The notes beneath the pieces were generated by a model. That model was not told the DNA's origin, made no database searches, and worked only from the letters and a program-made list of their open reading frames with translations. From Marvania coccoides (Eukaryota; Chlorophyta; Trebouxiophyceae; Chlorellales; Chlorellaceae), in assembly GCA_963854735.1 (NCBI GenBank), contig OY978104.1:372001-436000 (forward strand): a DNA stretch of 64,000 nt, in the 5' to 3' direction. Below, piece after piece: positions 43,428-54,954 of this stretch. Each line of letters opens with the position of its first letter. The first letter of the stretch is position 1. Made by a program: the position numbers and the translations under genes.

Positions 43428-44237
43428 GCTCATCAGACGCCTGAGGAGCGCGCAGCGCTGGCGCTGGCCGCGGCGCAAGCGGCGGCCGCTGCCGCCGCCG
43501 CCGCGGTGGAGGCTGCAGCCAGCGCTGCCTCAGACGCCAACGTTGCAGTGATGGGTCACCACGATGACGCTATTGGCAGCAGCGACGGGGTAGAACGCGA
43601 CAACGAGGTGCTGGCGCTGGCTGCGGACGCCACCCCTGGCCCTCACGGCCTTCCCTCGGACTCAACCTCGACGATCGACGGCGAGGGGGGCGCCGCCGCC
43701 GCTTGGGCGGACTTGGACGCTGCAGAGGGGGTTGTCGCTTCGTCAGCGGCGGCCCCGTGGTGGTCTCGTGTGTTGCAGCTGCTGCCCGGCGTGCCGCAGC
43801 AGCACAACGACGCTGCAGATGCGTTTGCTGACGCCGACGGCGGCGCCGCCGTGGCGCTGATGCAGGAAACCGAGCGGCTGGAGCGGGAACGAGCCGCGGC
43901 CCCGCTGACAGCAGAGGAAATAATAGAGGCAGAAGAAGACCTGAAAGAAGCGGGGATTATCGCTGCTGCTGGCGGTGGCGGCAGTGGGTTGGACGGCCCT
44001 GTGGGAGACATCATTCTGAGTCCCGACATTCCCATTGAGGAGATCGCAGCGGAGGTGCAGAAGAGCTGGAAGCTGAGGGACCGCCACGTGGAGGCGCTGA
44101 TCCAGAAGGCGGTGCAAAACCGGCAGCGGCAGAGTGAGCAGCCGTGGCTTGTCATGACCTCGGTAATGGCCACGACCAGCGCTGTACTGCTGGCCATTGT
44201 GCTGTACCGCCTCATGATGGGCGATGGGGGCTCCTAA
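40229..44237 (+). CDS. SMP-C2 domain membrane tether (synaptotagmin-like)
   Basis: Probably a lipid-transfer/tether protein at membrane contact sites. Exons 40229-40315, 40449-41174, 41337-42290 and 42468-44237 give 1178 residues. Exon 1 encodes a basic, Ser/Arg-rich leader. A membrane helix lies near residue 130 (FLMGAAAAVATHYLINFVGT). The SMP domain follows (PLFDNLVADGMVPRFVQRLR, ...IRYTGGARMVLLIECG..., LPRRLEINIPPAV). One C2 domain follows (GELQVVLKEARDLP, SNPYCRLLLG, PVWNQELQFLVED). Exon 4 is a long Ala/Gln/acidic region with 15 consecutive Gln, ending in a second hydrophobic helix (VMATTSAVLLAIVLYRLMM) at the C-terminus. The intron 41175-41336 is GC-AG, 162 nt, and open in frame. Plant NTMC2/SYT proteins lack the long tail and the second anchor. 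Confidence 0.82.
43380..43424 (+). repeat. (CAG)15 coding repeat
   Basis: Encodes 15 Gln in the low-complexity region of the SMP-C2 protein. A shorter GCA run (encoding Ala) lies at 42722-42750. Confidence 0.9.
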
Positions 44238-44598
44238 TTTTTTTATCATTCTTTGAATACAATTCTTTGAATACAAGTTATAAATTCGTTTTCTTGACTG
44301 CTTTTGCTTTTTTGTTTGTCTTTCTTCGCATTTGCTCTTTTCTTTTATTCTGATACTTACTTTTCAACTACTTCCCCTCCCCATCATGGTTTTGTGAGAG
44401 CGCCGTTGAATGATATACGCGTCAAGTACTTCATTTTTCTTCTCCTTTTTTCTTGCATGCTCTCTCTCTCTCTGTGTGTGCAGATGTCAGTCAGCACCGA
44501 TTTTTCTTGTTCGAGGTAATGAACCCCATATGTTACACCCACTCACACAATACAACCGGAAATTTTAGAGAAGAAGAAGAAGAAGAAGAATACAAGCG
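44238..44598. other. Convergent spacer
   Basis: Pyrimidine-rich on the + strand (CT and GT runs near 44460) with AAGAAG repeats at 44570-44590. No gene. Confidence 0.45.
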
Positions 44599-45162
44599 TT
44601 AAAAAGCCTGGCCCAAGGCAGCGCCGTAATAAGAAGCCAGAGTCGTTCCTTCATTGCCTCGAGTCACGTCAGAACCCTTTAACGGCGCCACCCGCTCCCT
44701 GGGAGACTTGAACGCCGCCGTGTGCGACGCAGCCGCGTACCAGCCAATCGCTTGAGAGCTGGTGAGCGGCGCAGGCCCAGCGAGCGGCGCCGCGCCGCCT
44801 TTTTTCCTCGCCGCTAACAGCCGGGCCCTGGAGTTGGTGGTTGCCGCTCGAGGGGTCGCTGCAGCCCCCATTGCCGCGTCTTGTTGCATCTGCTCCAGCG
44901 CGGCTGTGAATTCCTCCCAGCTGATGAGCGCGGAGGCGTCCAGCGCAAAGCATCGGGCCACAAAGGCGAGCTCTGTCGGTTTCAGGAGTCGACGGCTGGC
45001 TCGTTCCAGGCACTTGACGATATCTTCACGAAAAATGTGGTGGGGAGGGCGAATGCGCAGCTCGGGGGCCTCCGCGGCAGCGAGGGAGGAGAAGTGTGCG
45101 AAGGCCGCCGCCACGGCCGCAGCGGGGGCAAAATCAGGGGCGGGAGAGCTTGAAGACGCCAT
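44599..45162 (-). CDS. EF-hand-like single-exon protein, unknown
   Basis: 187 residues, no intron. The N-terminal 30 residues are Ala/Ser-rich. Residues about 40-92 form paired helices with one recognisable half EF-hand (FALDASALISWEEFTAALEQM), preceded by a degenerate partner (HIFREDIVKCLERAS), so calcium binding is doubtful. The C-terminal part (GWYAAASHTAAFKSPRERV, then TRGNEGTTLASYYGAALGQAF) has the short Gly/Tyr motifs seen in some ciliary and microtubule-lumen proteins, but I cannot assign a family. No targeting signal stands out. Confidence 0.55.
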   Translation of the reverse strand: MASSSSPAPDFAPAAAVAAAFAHFSSLAAAEAPELRIRPPHHIFREDIVKCLERASRRLLKPTELAFVARCFALDASALISWEEFTAALEQMQQDAAMGAAATPRAATTNSRARLLAARKKGGAAPLAGPAPLTSSQAIGWYAAASHTAAFKSPRERVAPLKGSDVTRGNEGTTLASYYGAALGQAF

Positions 45163-45940
45163 GCTATAGGATGGATACCGATTTTATTGTCTTACTTAGC
45201 GGATTAAGAGGTTATTTTTGTGTTCTGGGTGTGAAAAGAGCCCTAGGCATGCCACGAGGCAGCACCTCGGGAACTGTTTATTTTTTATTTTTTTGGTTAA
45301 TCAAATATTGATGCCTTAGGCAACTTAGTCATTGATTGGTTTCATGGGCATTTCTCTCCGCTGGCCATTTAGAAATGCCATGCATGCAGCACGACTCTGA
45401 CATTATTAACAAAATAGCAGAAGGCGGTGGTGCAAATAGCCTGATAATCTTTGGGTTGAGGGGCGTTGGTCATGGTCGTTGAGTATAATAATTGTTGCGA
45501 TTGCTGGCAAAAATCATGTGTGGGCATGAAGCTGCTGCTGTGGCAGCAGGGAGTGTGGGCGGAGCACACAAGTGAGCAGAATATGCCCGATTAAGAGAGA
45601 TGCGCCGCAGGGGGGGAATAGAACATCGAATGGTGGGCAGGGAGCAGCGCAAAGGATATGTGACGAGTTGAGGAATCATAACATAACATAAAGCACTGCC
45701 GCGGCGCCCCGCTCATTTTTTTGAGTTGATTCAAAATTTGCGATTGAAAAGGGTTTCGGAGGGGATCATCTTTCGATTTTTCAAGCCGGTTGCAGGTCGA
45801 TTGATGATGAAAGCGCGCTAGCACAAACACGGGCTATGTGACAGCTCGCGACCAAGCGTAAAGAAGAGGCCACCTCTTGGCGTCTCGTCGCTTTTCATCA
45901 ATTTGGAGGATTAATTCGTATAAAGAACCGCTTTTTGGCC
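45163..45940. other. Divergent intergenic region
   Basis: 778 bp between the EF-hand-like gene (-) and the histidine phosphatase gene (+). Several minus-strand ORFs of 63-79 codons overlap here but show no conserved features or splice logic. Confidence 0.4.
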
Positions 45941-46789
45941 ATGGATCTGCATAACACGTATTTCTTGATAAGGTACCGGTGTCGTGAATATAATTGAATC
46001 TTTTCAAGAACTCCAAATTTAGCATCCAATTCCCTGTTCCACAGGCATGGGCAGAGCCACGCCAACGTCCAGGACCTCATCGTGTCCCGCCTGGAGGACG
46101 GCTTGGACCCTAAATACGGGCTCACAGACGTGGGGCGCCGCCAAGCTGACGAGGCTGGAGAGAAGCTCCTGCACTCGCTGGGCGCCTTTAACCCCGAGCG
46201 CTTCGTCGTTTACACCTCCCCCTTTAGCAGAGCCATAGAGACTGCGGCCAGGGCTGGCGTGCACCTGGGAGTCTCCCTGAAGGACTTGAACAAAGCGAGC
46301 GAGCTGAGGGAGAGATTTTTCGGGGAACATGACATGACGAATACCGCGCACTACCACACCGTGTGGGCGGACGACGCCGCGGACCCCGCGCACAAGCCCC
46401 CGGGGGACGGCGAGAGCGTGGTGGAGGTGGCAGAGCGGCTGAAAGCCTTCATTCAAAAGGTTAGTATACTTTTTTTATTTACGTATTTCATTGATTAAAC
46501 CATCAAATTCTTTCTGTCTGTCTTTGCCATTTTTATTCACCTCGCGCCCCCCCCCCCCGCCCACCCCACCCACCCACCCAATGTTTATCCCCATGCTGTG
46601 CAGCTGGAGCGCATGCACCTGCGGCACGACATTTTGATCGTGTCTCACGGCGACGCGCTGTCAATCCTGGCCTCGGTGATGCTAGGAACCGATCTGAAGG
46701 AGCATCGCAAAAACTACCCCCTCGCCAACGCCGGCATGCTGCGCGTGGCTGCCCTCCGCCGCAGCTCCCCTGCGTCGCTGCCTCAGTAA
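45941..46789 (+). CDS. Histidine phosphatase (phosphoglycerate-mutase-like)
   Basis: Phosphatase or mutase using a phospho-histidine intermediate; substrate unknown. Exons 45941-45972, 46045-46459 and 46604-46789 give 210 residues. The RHG motif with catalytic His is formed across intron 1 (FLIRHGQSHANVQD, residues 8-21). A conserved Arg lies in YTSPFSRAIETA (about 72). The family Glu lies in LRERFFGEHD, and the second catalytic His is in ILIVSHGDALS (about 158). It resembles plant PGM-like (AT74-type) proteins. No targeting peptide, so cytosolic placement is likely. Confidence 0.88.
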
Positions 46790-48088
46790 CCCAGATGGAG
46801 TGGAAGAAATACATAATTATTATGAACAGAGATCTGTTTGTATATATAAATTTAATTATTGCTGCTCAATGGACCTTTCATTGAGGCCTTTTTGCATTTC
46901 TTTTTCCTTTTTTAAGTTCTAAGGAACCCAAACAATTTATCCCTTTTATAGATCTAATATTTATAAAACCTTTTCATTTTTCATTTACAGAGCGTGGAAA
47001 GAAAGAATCACTACAACGAGATGCGTACCTGCCAAGGAGCAGTGCTCCTTGCTTGCATTTGAGAAAATTCGTGTATTGCCATTTCTTATCCCCCCCCTTA
47101 ATTAATTCACATTTCGTTTATTAACTGTTGCTGGTGGTGGGGTGCCATCTCCCTGCATGGAGCCCATGAACAATTCTCCCCCCCCTCGTTCTTATACTGT
47201 CCTGCTGTGTAAATGCTTGAAATTTTTAATGCATCCCTTTTACAGCGAGTGCTTTATCGGCCTTGTGACTAAATAAAAAAAGAAGAAAGCAGGAGGAGGA
47301 TTCTTTAGAGACGCCCATGGAGGGAAAAGACAAAAGGGTCGCGACGGGCCTAGGCGAGTCGGCAAGCGGACCAACTGCTGTTTAAATAAGTCAATGGGAA
47401 GAGGAAGTCAGTCACTATTGCTGGGCAGGAGGGAGAGAGTAATAGATTGGAAAGAAACGAAACGGGGGAACGTGTAAACAATAAATGGGGGATTGGTCCC
47501 CCCCACTGCCTTCTCTCCAATCAGAAGAAAAAGACGAAGGGGGGGCCAAAGAAAAAAAACAGGAAAAGGACATTTTTGATTCGACTGGTAAAACGAAGAA
47601 AAGCTGTTTGTTTGATAAATTTCGGTAAGTTGGCAGTTATTCGAGGAGGGAAGGCGAGGTGAGATGGAGCAGAAGAGACGATAGTGATAAAGGAGCGCCG
47701 AGCTGACACAACGCGCCGCATTCTTGCCGCGAAAAAACTAACCCAATTGAGGGGGAAAAGAACAAAGAAGAAAAAAAACATTCAATCTGCTACTCTCGAA
47801 AACACCTCGAAGAGAAGGAAAAAGAAATGAGCTATCTATATCTAGGGGGTACTAAAGAATGCAGGATGTAATGAACACGTAAGACCCCTCAGGCCGTACT
47901 TAACACCTCCATACACAAGAAAACACACAGAAATCAATCAATCTTCGCCTACTCTACAAACGCTGTCGCCTACTCTACTATAAGCAATATCCAGACTGTT
48001 TGGTTACGCTCTGCGCTCATTGTCAACATTTTCGAGGTCAGGAGTTTAGTCGTTGGATGGCGCGCCCCGTATTATTGCTAGTGTTCGC
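46790..48088. other. 1.3-kb convergent intergenic region
   Basis: Between the histidine phosphatase (+) and the LRR gene (-). AT-rich, with ORFs 47447-47662 (+) and 47521-47781 (-) that mirror each other in a Lys/Phe-rich low-complexity stretch. No RNA gene or mobile element recognised. Confidence 0.4.
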
Positions 48089-50347
48089 TTATTTCTTCTG
48101 CTGGTACAGCGGGTTCTCGCCCTCCGCGTCCTCTTCCCCGCCGAACAGTGCGTTGCTGAAGGGGGCGGCGCCGCGAGCAGAGTTAATCCTGGACGAGCTG
48201 GGCGCGGTTTCGTACGTCCTGCTGGTGTCCAGGTTCAAGTCAGAGGTGGCGGAGGCCATGATGTCGGTCCCGCTGCGCGCGCTCTGGAACAGCGGATTGG
48301 CAGAAGGGTCCTCGAAGTCGTCGTCGCTGCTCTCCAAGATCTCCGTGGGCTTGAAGGTGGGGTTGCTGCGCAACCCGGAGCGCGCGGAGTCCAGGCGCGA
48401 CCGCGCGGACTGCGGCTGTGACATCTCAGAGGGCGTGTACCGCCCCTCGCCCTTGTCGGGCTCCGACAGCTGGCTCTGCTTGGACTCGAACAGCTCGTTC
48501 TGCCCTGCGACGACGCCGGCGGAGCGCCCAGTTCCCTTGGGAGTGTCCAGAGGGTCTTCCACGTTGAACATGGGGTTGTCGGCGGTGGTGCGGGGGGGCG
48601 GCACTGGAGCGGGGGTGGGCGCAGGCACCACCAGCTCCGCGGTGCCGCTGTCGAAGGCAGGGTTGGCGGTGTACATGGCCTCGCCGCTCTTGGTGCCGGC
48701 GGCGGCCACGGGGAGGGCGGTGTTGTCGCCGCCGCTGCGCTTCTTCTTCATGGCAAAGGCGGCGACGGCGCCGATGATGATGACGCCTGCCACGCCGCCG
48801 ATGACGCCGCCCACGATAGCGCCGGTGTTGGAGGAGCCGCCGTCCTCGGGGGCGGGAGGGGGAGGCGCGGGGGTGGAGCCCTGCAAGAAAGGAGGGGAAA
48901 TTAAAAATTAGGGTTCCCCCACGGCAACGGAAAAAAAATACTTCAGAACCATTTCATGTGCAGTATATATAAAACAGCGTAATATCAAATGAAACTAGGT
49001 GATTATAATTGGAAGAGCTCCATTTAAGGTGAAAAAAGGGGAGAATAAAGACGGAAACAAAATGTAATATTGATAATGACTTACAGCGTAGACGATGGAA
49101 CCGGTGTCCATGGTCATGCCCAGCGCAGCCAGAGCGTCGGGAAGGGAACCATCGGCCACAGCCTTCTCCAGGGAGGCCTGGGTGGCAGCGGCGTCGCTGG
49201 TGTAGATGGTGTTAGCCAGTTGCAGCGGGGCGGCCGCAGCCTGCAGGAGCCGGCGGGAAGGCGCGGGGGCGGCAGCGGGGCTGGGCGCCACCTCGGTGAC
49301 GGCGGTGGACACCCAGGCTGGGGTGACGCCCGCGGCAGTGCCCATTGCCGCCTTGTATTTGACCTCGCTCTTCTTGAACTCCGCCTCGGTGACCCCGGTG
49401 ACAGCGAAAGCCATGGTGGTGAAGGTGGTGGGTTTCACGGGGGGAGGGGGAGGGGTGGCGGGCACAGGGGGAGGCGGGGAGGTGGCCACGGGGGGAGGAG
49501 GCTGCGCGCCGGGGGGCGGGGGGGTTGCCTTCGGCGGCGGCGGGACGGCAGTCACGGGGGGAGGCGGCGCTCCGGCCGGGGAAGGCGCGGGGGGAGGGCT
49601 CATCATGGAGGGCGGGGTCATGGGGGGCGCGCCAGAGGGCGGGTAGGCAGGGTTAATGCCAGGGAGCACCGGGGAAGCAGCCTCGCAGGGGCCATAGAAC
49701 ACCGCCACGTCCTTGGAAGCGCCCGCAGAGCACATGCCGGCGTTGGCCGCCACGGAGAGCTCGTTCAGGTTGGGGAGCGCGGCCCAGGAGGCGGGAATTT
49801 TGCCATCAAGGTTGTTAACCGAAAGATCTAGGGACTGCAGGTTAGTCAGCTTGGCCCAGTCGGCAGGGAGGTCTCCGGTGATCTGGTTGTTGCCGAGGTC
49901 CAGCCCCTGCAGGTTCTGCAGCCCCGCCCAGGTGGTGGGCAGCGGGGAGGCCATGGCGTTGTCGCGAAGAGAGATAAACTCGAGCCCGGTGGCAGCAGAG
50001 AGTTGGGGGGGCAAGTAGCCGTCGACGTTGTTGTTAGCCAGGTTGAGGTTTTTCACGGTGTTGAGGTTGCCCCACACGGTGGTGTCCAGAGGCAGCTGCC
50101 CAGTGAGTCCCTTGCCCTGCAGGTTGACGCTCACAACTTTGCCGGAAGCATCGCAGCCGACGCCCTCCCAGGTGCAAGCGTCCGTGGCGGGGTCCCACGC
50201 CTCTTCCAGCACGCCCTCTCGGTCCACGGCGCCCCGCAGCAGTAGCAGCGCCTGCTCCTGCTCAGGAGAGGCAGCGGCCCGGGCGCCCACGGCCAGCGCT
50301 GCCAGAAGCAGCAACGCGGCGCTCCAGCGGCGACGACAGCTCGTCAT
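48089..50347 (-). CDS. LRR extracellular protein, membrane-anchored, no kinase
   Basis: Probable cell-surface receptor-like or wall-linked protein. Coding exons 50347-49085 and 48880-48089 give 684 residues. A signal peptide (residues 1-25, LLLLAALAVGARA) is followed by a plant-type LRR N-cap (WEGVGCDASGKV) and about five LRRs (LNLANNNVDG, LDLGNNQITG, LDLSVNNLDG). Next are a Pro-rich hinge of about 80 residues (PPPPVTAVPPPP) and a 110-residue module ending near TMDTGS that may be SEA-like. One transmembrane helix follows (IVGGVIGGVAGVIIIGAVAAFA) with a KKKR stop. The cytosolic 200 residues are Ser/Asp/Glu-rich with NPxF/NPLxQ-like motifs (NPLFQ, NPTF, NPLYQ) but no kinase. An AG acceptor about 20 nt upstream of the ATG suggests a 5' UTR intron. 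Confidence 0.8.
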
Positions 50348-51089
50348 ATCCCTCTGAGTTACGACCTGCGCGGGGAAGGGGAGGGGGTTAGACGCGAAGA
50401 AGTGGGAAAGGGGTCGTAGAGCTCGATTCGATGGGGGGAGGACCGAAAATTGTCTTCTGGCTGCCCCAGACGCCGTTCCACCCATCTACATCAGCTTGCC
50501 GAGCTCATCACCCACGCCATCGGCAGGTCGAGAGGCCGCTTACGCCTTCTTCGGCCAAGTGTTGCTGCGAGGATCTAAACTGAAAACTGGCATGCACCGC
50601 TCCGCACCCCGCCTTCCACCCGACCCTCCCAGATCACTTACTTGTGGGTTATGAACGCAATTGGCTAGCCAAATGCGCCTGGTTGCTAGGATGTCGCTTC
50701 CTGTGAAGAGATGATTTGCAAATGCAACTCTTGGAGAAGCCGAAGTTTACGACTCAAGAGCGTGTAAAAAGAAGTGGGTATTGTGACCTAAGCCTAAAGC
50801 TATTAAAAGATGGAGTCTGGGCACGTACGCGGACTCTATGTTTTTTTCCCGCGCGACTCAACATTGTGTAGCAGCAGCGTACAAAAGAAAGATATTGATG
50901 AGGCCAAGATTTTTCGCAAAGATGTTTACATTCATTAAACTAGTTTTACACAAAGAAAAAAAGCAGCTTTGTTCCAGCTCCATCATGGTGGAGGAGCCCC
51001 ATGCACGATGGAACAACTAGCAACTTTTTTTCACCCGACGCTTTCCGCCCCTCAAACAAAAAATTTTACGACTATTAATGTCTGCGCCT
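50348..51089. other. Intergenic, LRR promoter side / NDUFV1 3' side
   Basis: 742 bp between two minus-strand genes. It probably holds the LRR 5' UTR exon and intron (acceptor near 50368). Nothing else recognised. Confidence 0.45.
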
Positions 51090-52750
51090 TTAAGCCGCAA
51101 TGCGCGACAGCTCCTCGCTGGCCGCCTCGATGCGCGCCTCCATAAGCGGCCTGAAGTGGCGGATGAGCCCCTGCACCGGCCACGCTGCGGCGTCCCCCAG
51201 CGCACAAATTGTGTGCCCCTCAATCTGCTTGGTCACCTCCCACAGCATGTCAATCTCCTCCACCCTGCAAAGCATCGAAACCGCACCCAAAAAACTCAGT
51301 TTCCATATGCCAAAAACACTATTACAGGAAAAAAGGAGGAAAATTTTATTTTCCGCTCCTCTTTCTCACCTTGCGTCGCCCTTCTTCATCCGCGTCATCA
51401 GGTCGTACAGCCAGCTGGTGCCCTCCCTGCAGGGTGTGCACTGCCCGCAGCTCTCATGCTTGTAAAAGTAGCTCAGCCGCGCAATGGCCTCAATGACGTC
51501 GGTAGACTTATCCATCACAATCACCGCAGCCGTGCCCAGCCCGCTCTGCCGCTCCTTCAGCGCGTCAAAGTCCATCAGTACGTCATTGCACAGCTCCTGC
51601 GTCAGCAGGGGGACCGAGGAGCCGCCAGGAATGATGGCCAGCAAGTTATTCCAGCCGCCGCGCACGCCGCCGGCGTGCCGCTCGATCAGCTCTTTCAGCG
51701 GGATGCTCATCTCCTCCTCCACGGTAACCGGTCGGTTGACGTGCCCGGAGATGGCGAACAGCTTGGTGCCGTGGTTGTTCTTGCGGCCGAAGGACGCAAA
51801 CCACTCGGGACCTCTCCGAAGGATGGTCGGGCTGACGGCCACGGTTTCTACGTTGGTGACGGTGGTGGGGCAGCCAAACAGCCCCACGTTGGCGGGGAAA
51901 GGCGGCTTGAGACGGGGCTTGCCCTGCTTGCCCTCCAGGCTCTCGATCAGCGCGGTTTCCTCGCCACAAATGTAGGCCCCGGCGCCCCATGCCACATTGA
52001 GATCAAAATCGACCCCAGAGCCGCAGGCGTTCTTGCCCAGGTAGCCTTTGGCGTACGCCTCGTCGATGGCGCGCATCACCGCCAGCCGCTCGTTCACAAA
52101 CTCGCCGCGGATGTAGATGTAACCGGCCCTGGCCCGCATGGCTGTCCCGGCAATGAGACAACCCTCCACGAGCTTGTGCGGCTCGTGCCGCATGATTTCG
52201 CGGTCCTTGCAGGTGCCAGGCTCCGACTCGTCGCCGTTGACGACCAGATAAGAGGGTCGGCCGTCTGAGACCTTAGGCATAAAGGACCATTTGAGGCCAG
52301 ACGGAAAGCCAGCGCCGCCGCGGCCGCGCAGGCCGCTCTTCTTCATCTGGTCGACGATCCAGTCGGCGCCCTTGGTGACGATGTCTTTGGTGCGGTGCCA
52401 GTCGCCGCGGGCCTCGGCACCCTTCATGAACGGGTCGTGCCTGCCGTAGATGTTTGTGAAAATGCGGTCTTCATCCTTCAGCCCGCCGAAAGAGGTTCGT
52501 TCGGTGCTGGCGGCGGGGGCTGCGGTGCTGAAGGAGCGCAGGCTGCAAAGGGTTGGCGGGTGGATGCAGCAGGTGAGGAAAAAAAAATTAAATTTTGTTT
52601 GGACATGAAATAAGTTTTGTGTGGCCGGGCCAAGGGAATTGCGTGCGTTCCGCGTGACTAATGTGCAGCCAGACCACATTATCCGTTGCAATGCACTCAC
52701 CAGGTCTGCAGCTGCTCTGCTGCTTGGCGACCTCCCCGCTGGAGAAGCAT
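51090..52750 (-). CDS. NDUFV1: Complex I NDUFV1 (51-kDa, NADH-binding flavoprotein)
   Basis: Mitochondrial complex I subunit that binds NADH, FMN and Fe-S cluster N3. Exons 52750-52701, 52542-51370 and 51264-51090 give 465 residues. A 35-residue mitochondrial presequence is rich in Gln/Arg/Ser (LRSFSTAAP at its end). The core is nearly invariant: [19 protein letters not shown] (NADH/FMN Gly loop), [35 protein letters not shown], and three cluster Cys in [12 protein letters not shown] (about 386-397). The fourth cluster Cys is in [13 protein letters not shown] in the last exon. Length matches the mitochondrial family. Its ATG is 274 nt from that of cytochrome c1 on the other strand. Confidence 0.96.
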
Positions 52751-53024
52751 GTTATTTTCTTGTAGCCCGAACCCTCAAGGTTTTTGGCGATCAGGGGCCC
52801 TGTCCCGCGGACTCTGTCGCTGCGGGAGTTGAACTTAACGCAAATTTTGTATGATCAGCGAGCTGCAGAGCTTGTGGAAAAACAACTCGAGCGTTTTCTA
52901 TCTCTCATCGCTGGTGGACTGATCACCCTCATCCCGCTGCTGGCCAATTTAAATTTTATCTACATTTAAGCGGACGACACTGCTCGTTTCCAAGTGCGCG
53001 GACGCAGGGAGCCTGGTTTTCAGG
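52751..53024. promoter_or_regulatory. Bidirectional promoter, NDUFV1 / CYC1
   Basis: 274 bp between the ATGs of two respiratory-chain genes in opposite orientation. It has no intervening gene and no obvious TATA box. Shared control is inferred from layout. Confidence 0.6.
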
Positions 53025-54555
53025 ATGTTGCGCAACGCTGCTTTGAGGGCACTGCGGCAAGGTGTGTCCAGCGCAGAGGGCAAGCTCTCCCAGGCAAGTA
53101 CCGTCGCATCAATCTGCGCCGGATCTGACGCGCCTACCTTGGGGTTGGTGCACTCCGGCCCGAAGTGGTCATCCCCCAGAGAAAAATCACTCAATTTCAC
53201 TTCTCACCATCTCTCTTCTCTCCGGCATTCCACCCCACCTCTCGAACAACTCACCTTGCACGGATTTTCCTTCCACAGGTTCTGCCCGGCGCGGCCATCG
53301 CCAGCTCTCAGGCCTCTTCCTCCTCCACCGAAGGCGGCGCCCGCTGCTGGTGGCAGCTCACAGCCGCCAGCGCGGCCGGCCTGGCCGCGCTGTCCACAGT
53401 GGCGCTCGCTGACGAGGCGGAGCACGGGCTGGATGCCCCCAGCTACCCTTGGCCCCACGATGGTTTTTTCTCTTCCTACGACCATCGCTCCATCCGCCGA
53501 GGCTTCCAGGTGTACCAGCAGGTGTGCGCCACGTGCCACTCGCTGAACCAGATTCACTTTCGTGACCTGGTGGGGGTGTGCTACACCGAGGACGAGGCCA
53601 AGGAGATGGCCCTAGAGATCGAGGTGAGGGATGGCTGAGGGATGTGATTTTTAGTAGAGGAAGCAAAAAAGAATGATGGATGAGCAGAGAGCAGGGGGGA
53701 GGGATGAGCAGAAGAGAAAGGGAGGGGCATTTCCTCCTATTCATTTCTCGGAAAATGAGGGAAACTGGTCCCCCTCCACGAATTTATCTTCGGGCTGGGC
53801 GTCCCCAATTTTCTTTGGTAGAAACCAACGCACTAGATTTTCGTGGCAAACCCAAACCTTCCCAATTAACCATTTACATAAATCTCCCTCCCCCCCTCAG
53901 GTCACCGACGGCCCCAACGACGAGGGCGAGATGTACGACCGACCCGGCAAGCTCGCCGACAAGATCCCGTCGCCGTACGCCAACGAGGAGGCCGCGCGCT
54001 TCGCCAACGGCGGCGCCTACCCCCCCGACCTCTCCCTCATCACCAAGGCGCGCCACAACGGCCAAAACTACGTGTTTGCGCTGCTCATGGGATACCGCGA
54101 GCCGCCCGAGGGCGTTTCCGTCCGGGAGGGCCTGCACTACAATCCTTACTTCCCTGGAGGCGCCATTGCAATGCCCAAGATGCTCAACGACGATGGGGTG
54201 GAGTACGACGACGGAACCCCCGCCAGCGAGGCGCAGCAGGCCAAGGACGTGGTGACTTTCTTGGCGTGGGCAGCGGAGCCCGAGGCTGACGACCGGAAGC
54301 TGATGGGCGTCAAGTTCATGGCGGCGATGTCCATTGCGCTTGTGACAGCGGTGTACTACAAGAGGTGGAGGTGAGAACGAACTATTTTTTTTATTTTTTT
54401 ACATATAAAAATGCATTTTTTCGACAAGAAACACAGGGGCGAATTCCCTGTACCTGAGCTGTTTTTTACTGTATTTAACCTTCAAAATGTCTTTTATTGC
54501 GTGCAGGTGGTCCCCCCTCAAGAGCCGAAAGGTCATCGTGGACGTGGTGAACTAA
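53025..54555 (+). CDS. CYC1: Cytochrome c1, complex III
   Basis: Haem subunit of the mitochondrial bc1 complex that passes electrons to cytochrome c. Exons 53025-53093, 53279-53623, 53901-54370 and 54507-54555 give 310 residues. A bipartite leader (basic [13 protein letters not shown], then [15 protein letters not shown] sorting helix) precedes the mature start near ADEAEHGL. The haem-binding CATCH is at about residues 106-110 in [19 protein letters not shown]. The axial Met is in [10 protein letters not shown]. The C-terminal membrane helix ([21 protein letters not shown]) and [10 protein letters not shown] tail fit the family. Intron 1 (53094-53278) has a GC donor (CAG before GCAAGT); phase leaves no GT alternative. 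Confidence 0.95.
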
Positions 54556-54954
54556 TTGACGAGGAACCATAAATTTCAACGTCCGCGGCCGTCGTTCTTC
54601 TTCTTATTTCTGTCTTTCTTTCTTTAAATCACTAAGAGAGGGGAGGGGGCCATTGGTCCCGCTACTATGCTGCTGTCGTGTTTGCTACTTTTCTTTTTTC
54701 TTCTGATTTTTTTGGACGTGGGTGGTCGGATGTCAAAAAACTCTGCTTGTTAAATTTCTAAATATAGACAAAATCGTATTAGTCAGAGAAAGATCAAGAA
54801 GTGAGGAAATATAAGGACTACCAGAGAAGGGGAGGAGAACTAATCTGTTATTTTTCTCACTAGTATTACAAAGGCAATTTTTTCACAAACAAACTATTAA
54901 ATTCATATCAAATAATATACAAGATTTCCTTCAGCCTACACACACACACGCATT
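54556..54954. other. Convergent spacer CYC1 / G3PDH
   Basis: 400 bp of AT-rich 3'-flank sequence; a CACACACAC run at 54940-54949. No gene. Confidence 0.45.

Noticed and set aside
45370..46125. Several minus-strand ORFs upstream of the histidine phosphatase
   Set aside because: No conserved motif, several overlap each other, and two cross the real exons of the phosphatase on the other strand.
47447..47781. Opposed Lys-rich and Phe-rich ORFs
   Set aside because: Low-complexity purine/pyrimidine tract read on both strands; no splice or domain evidence.
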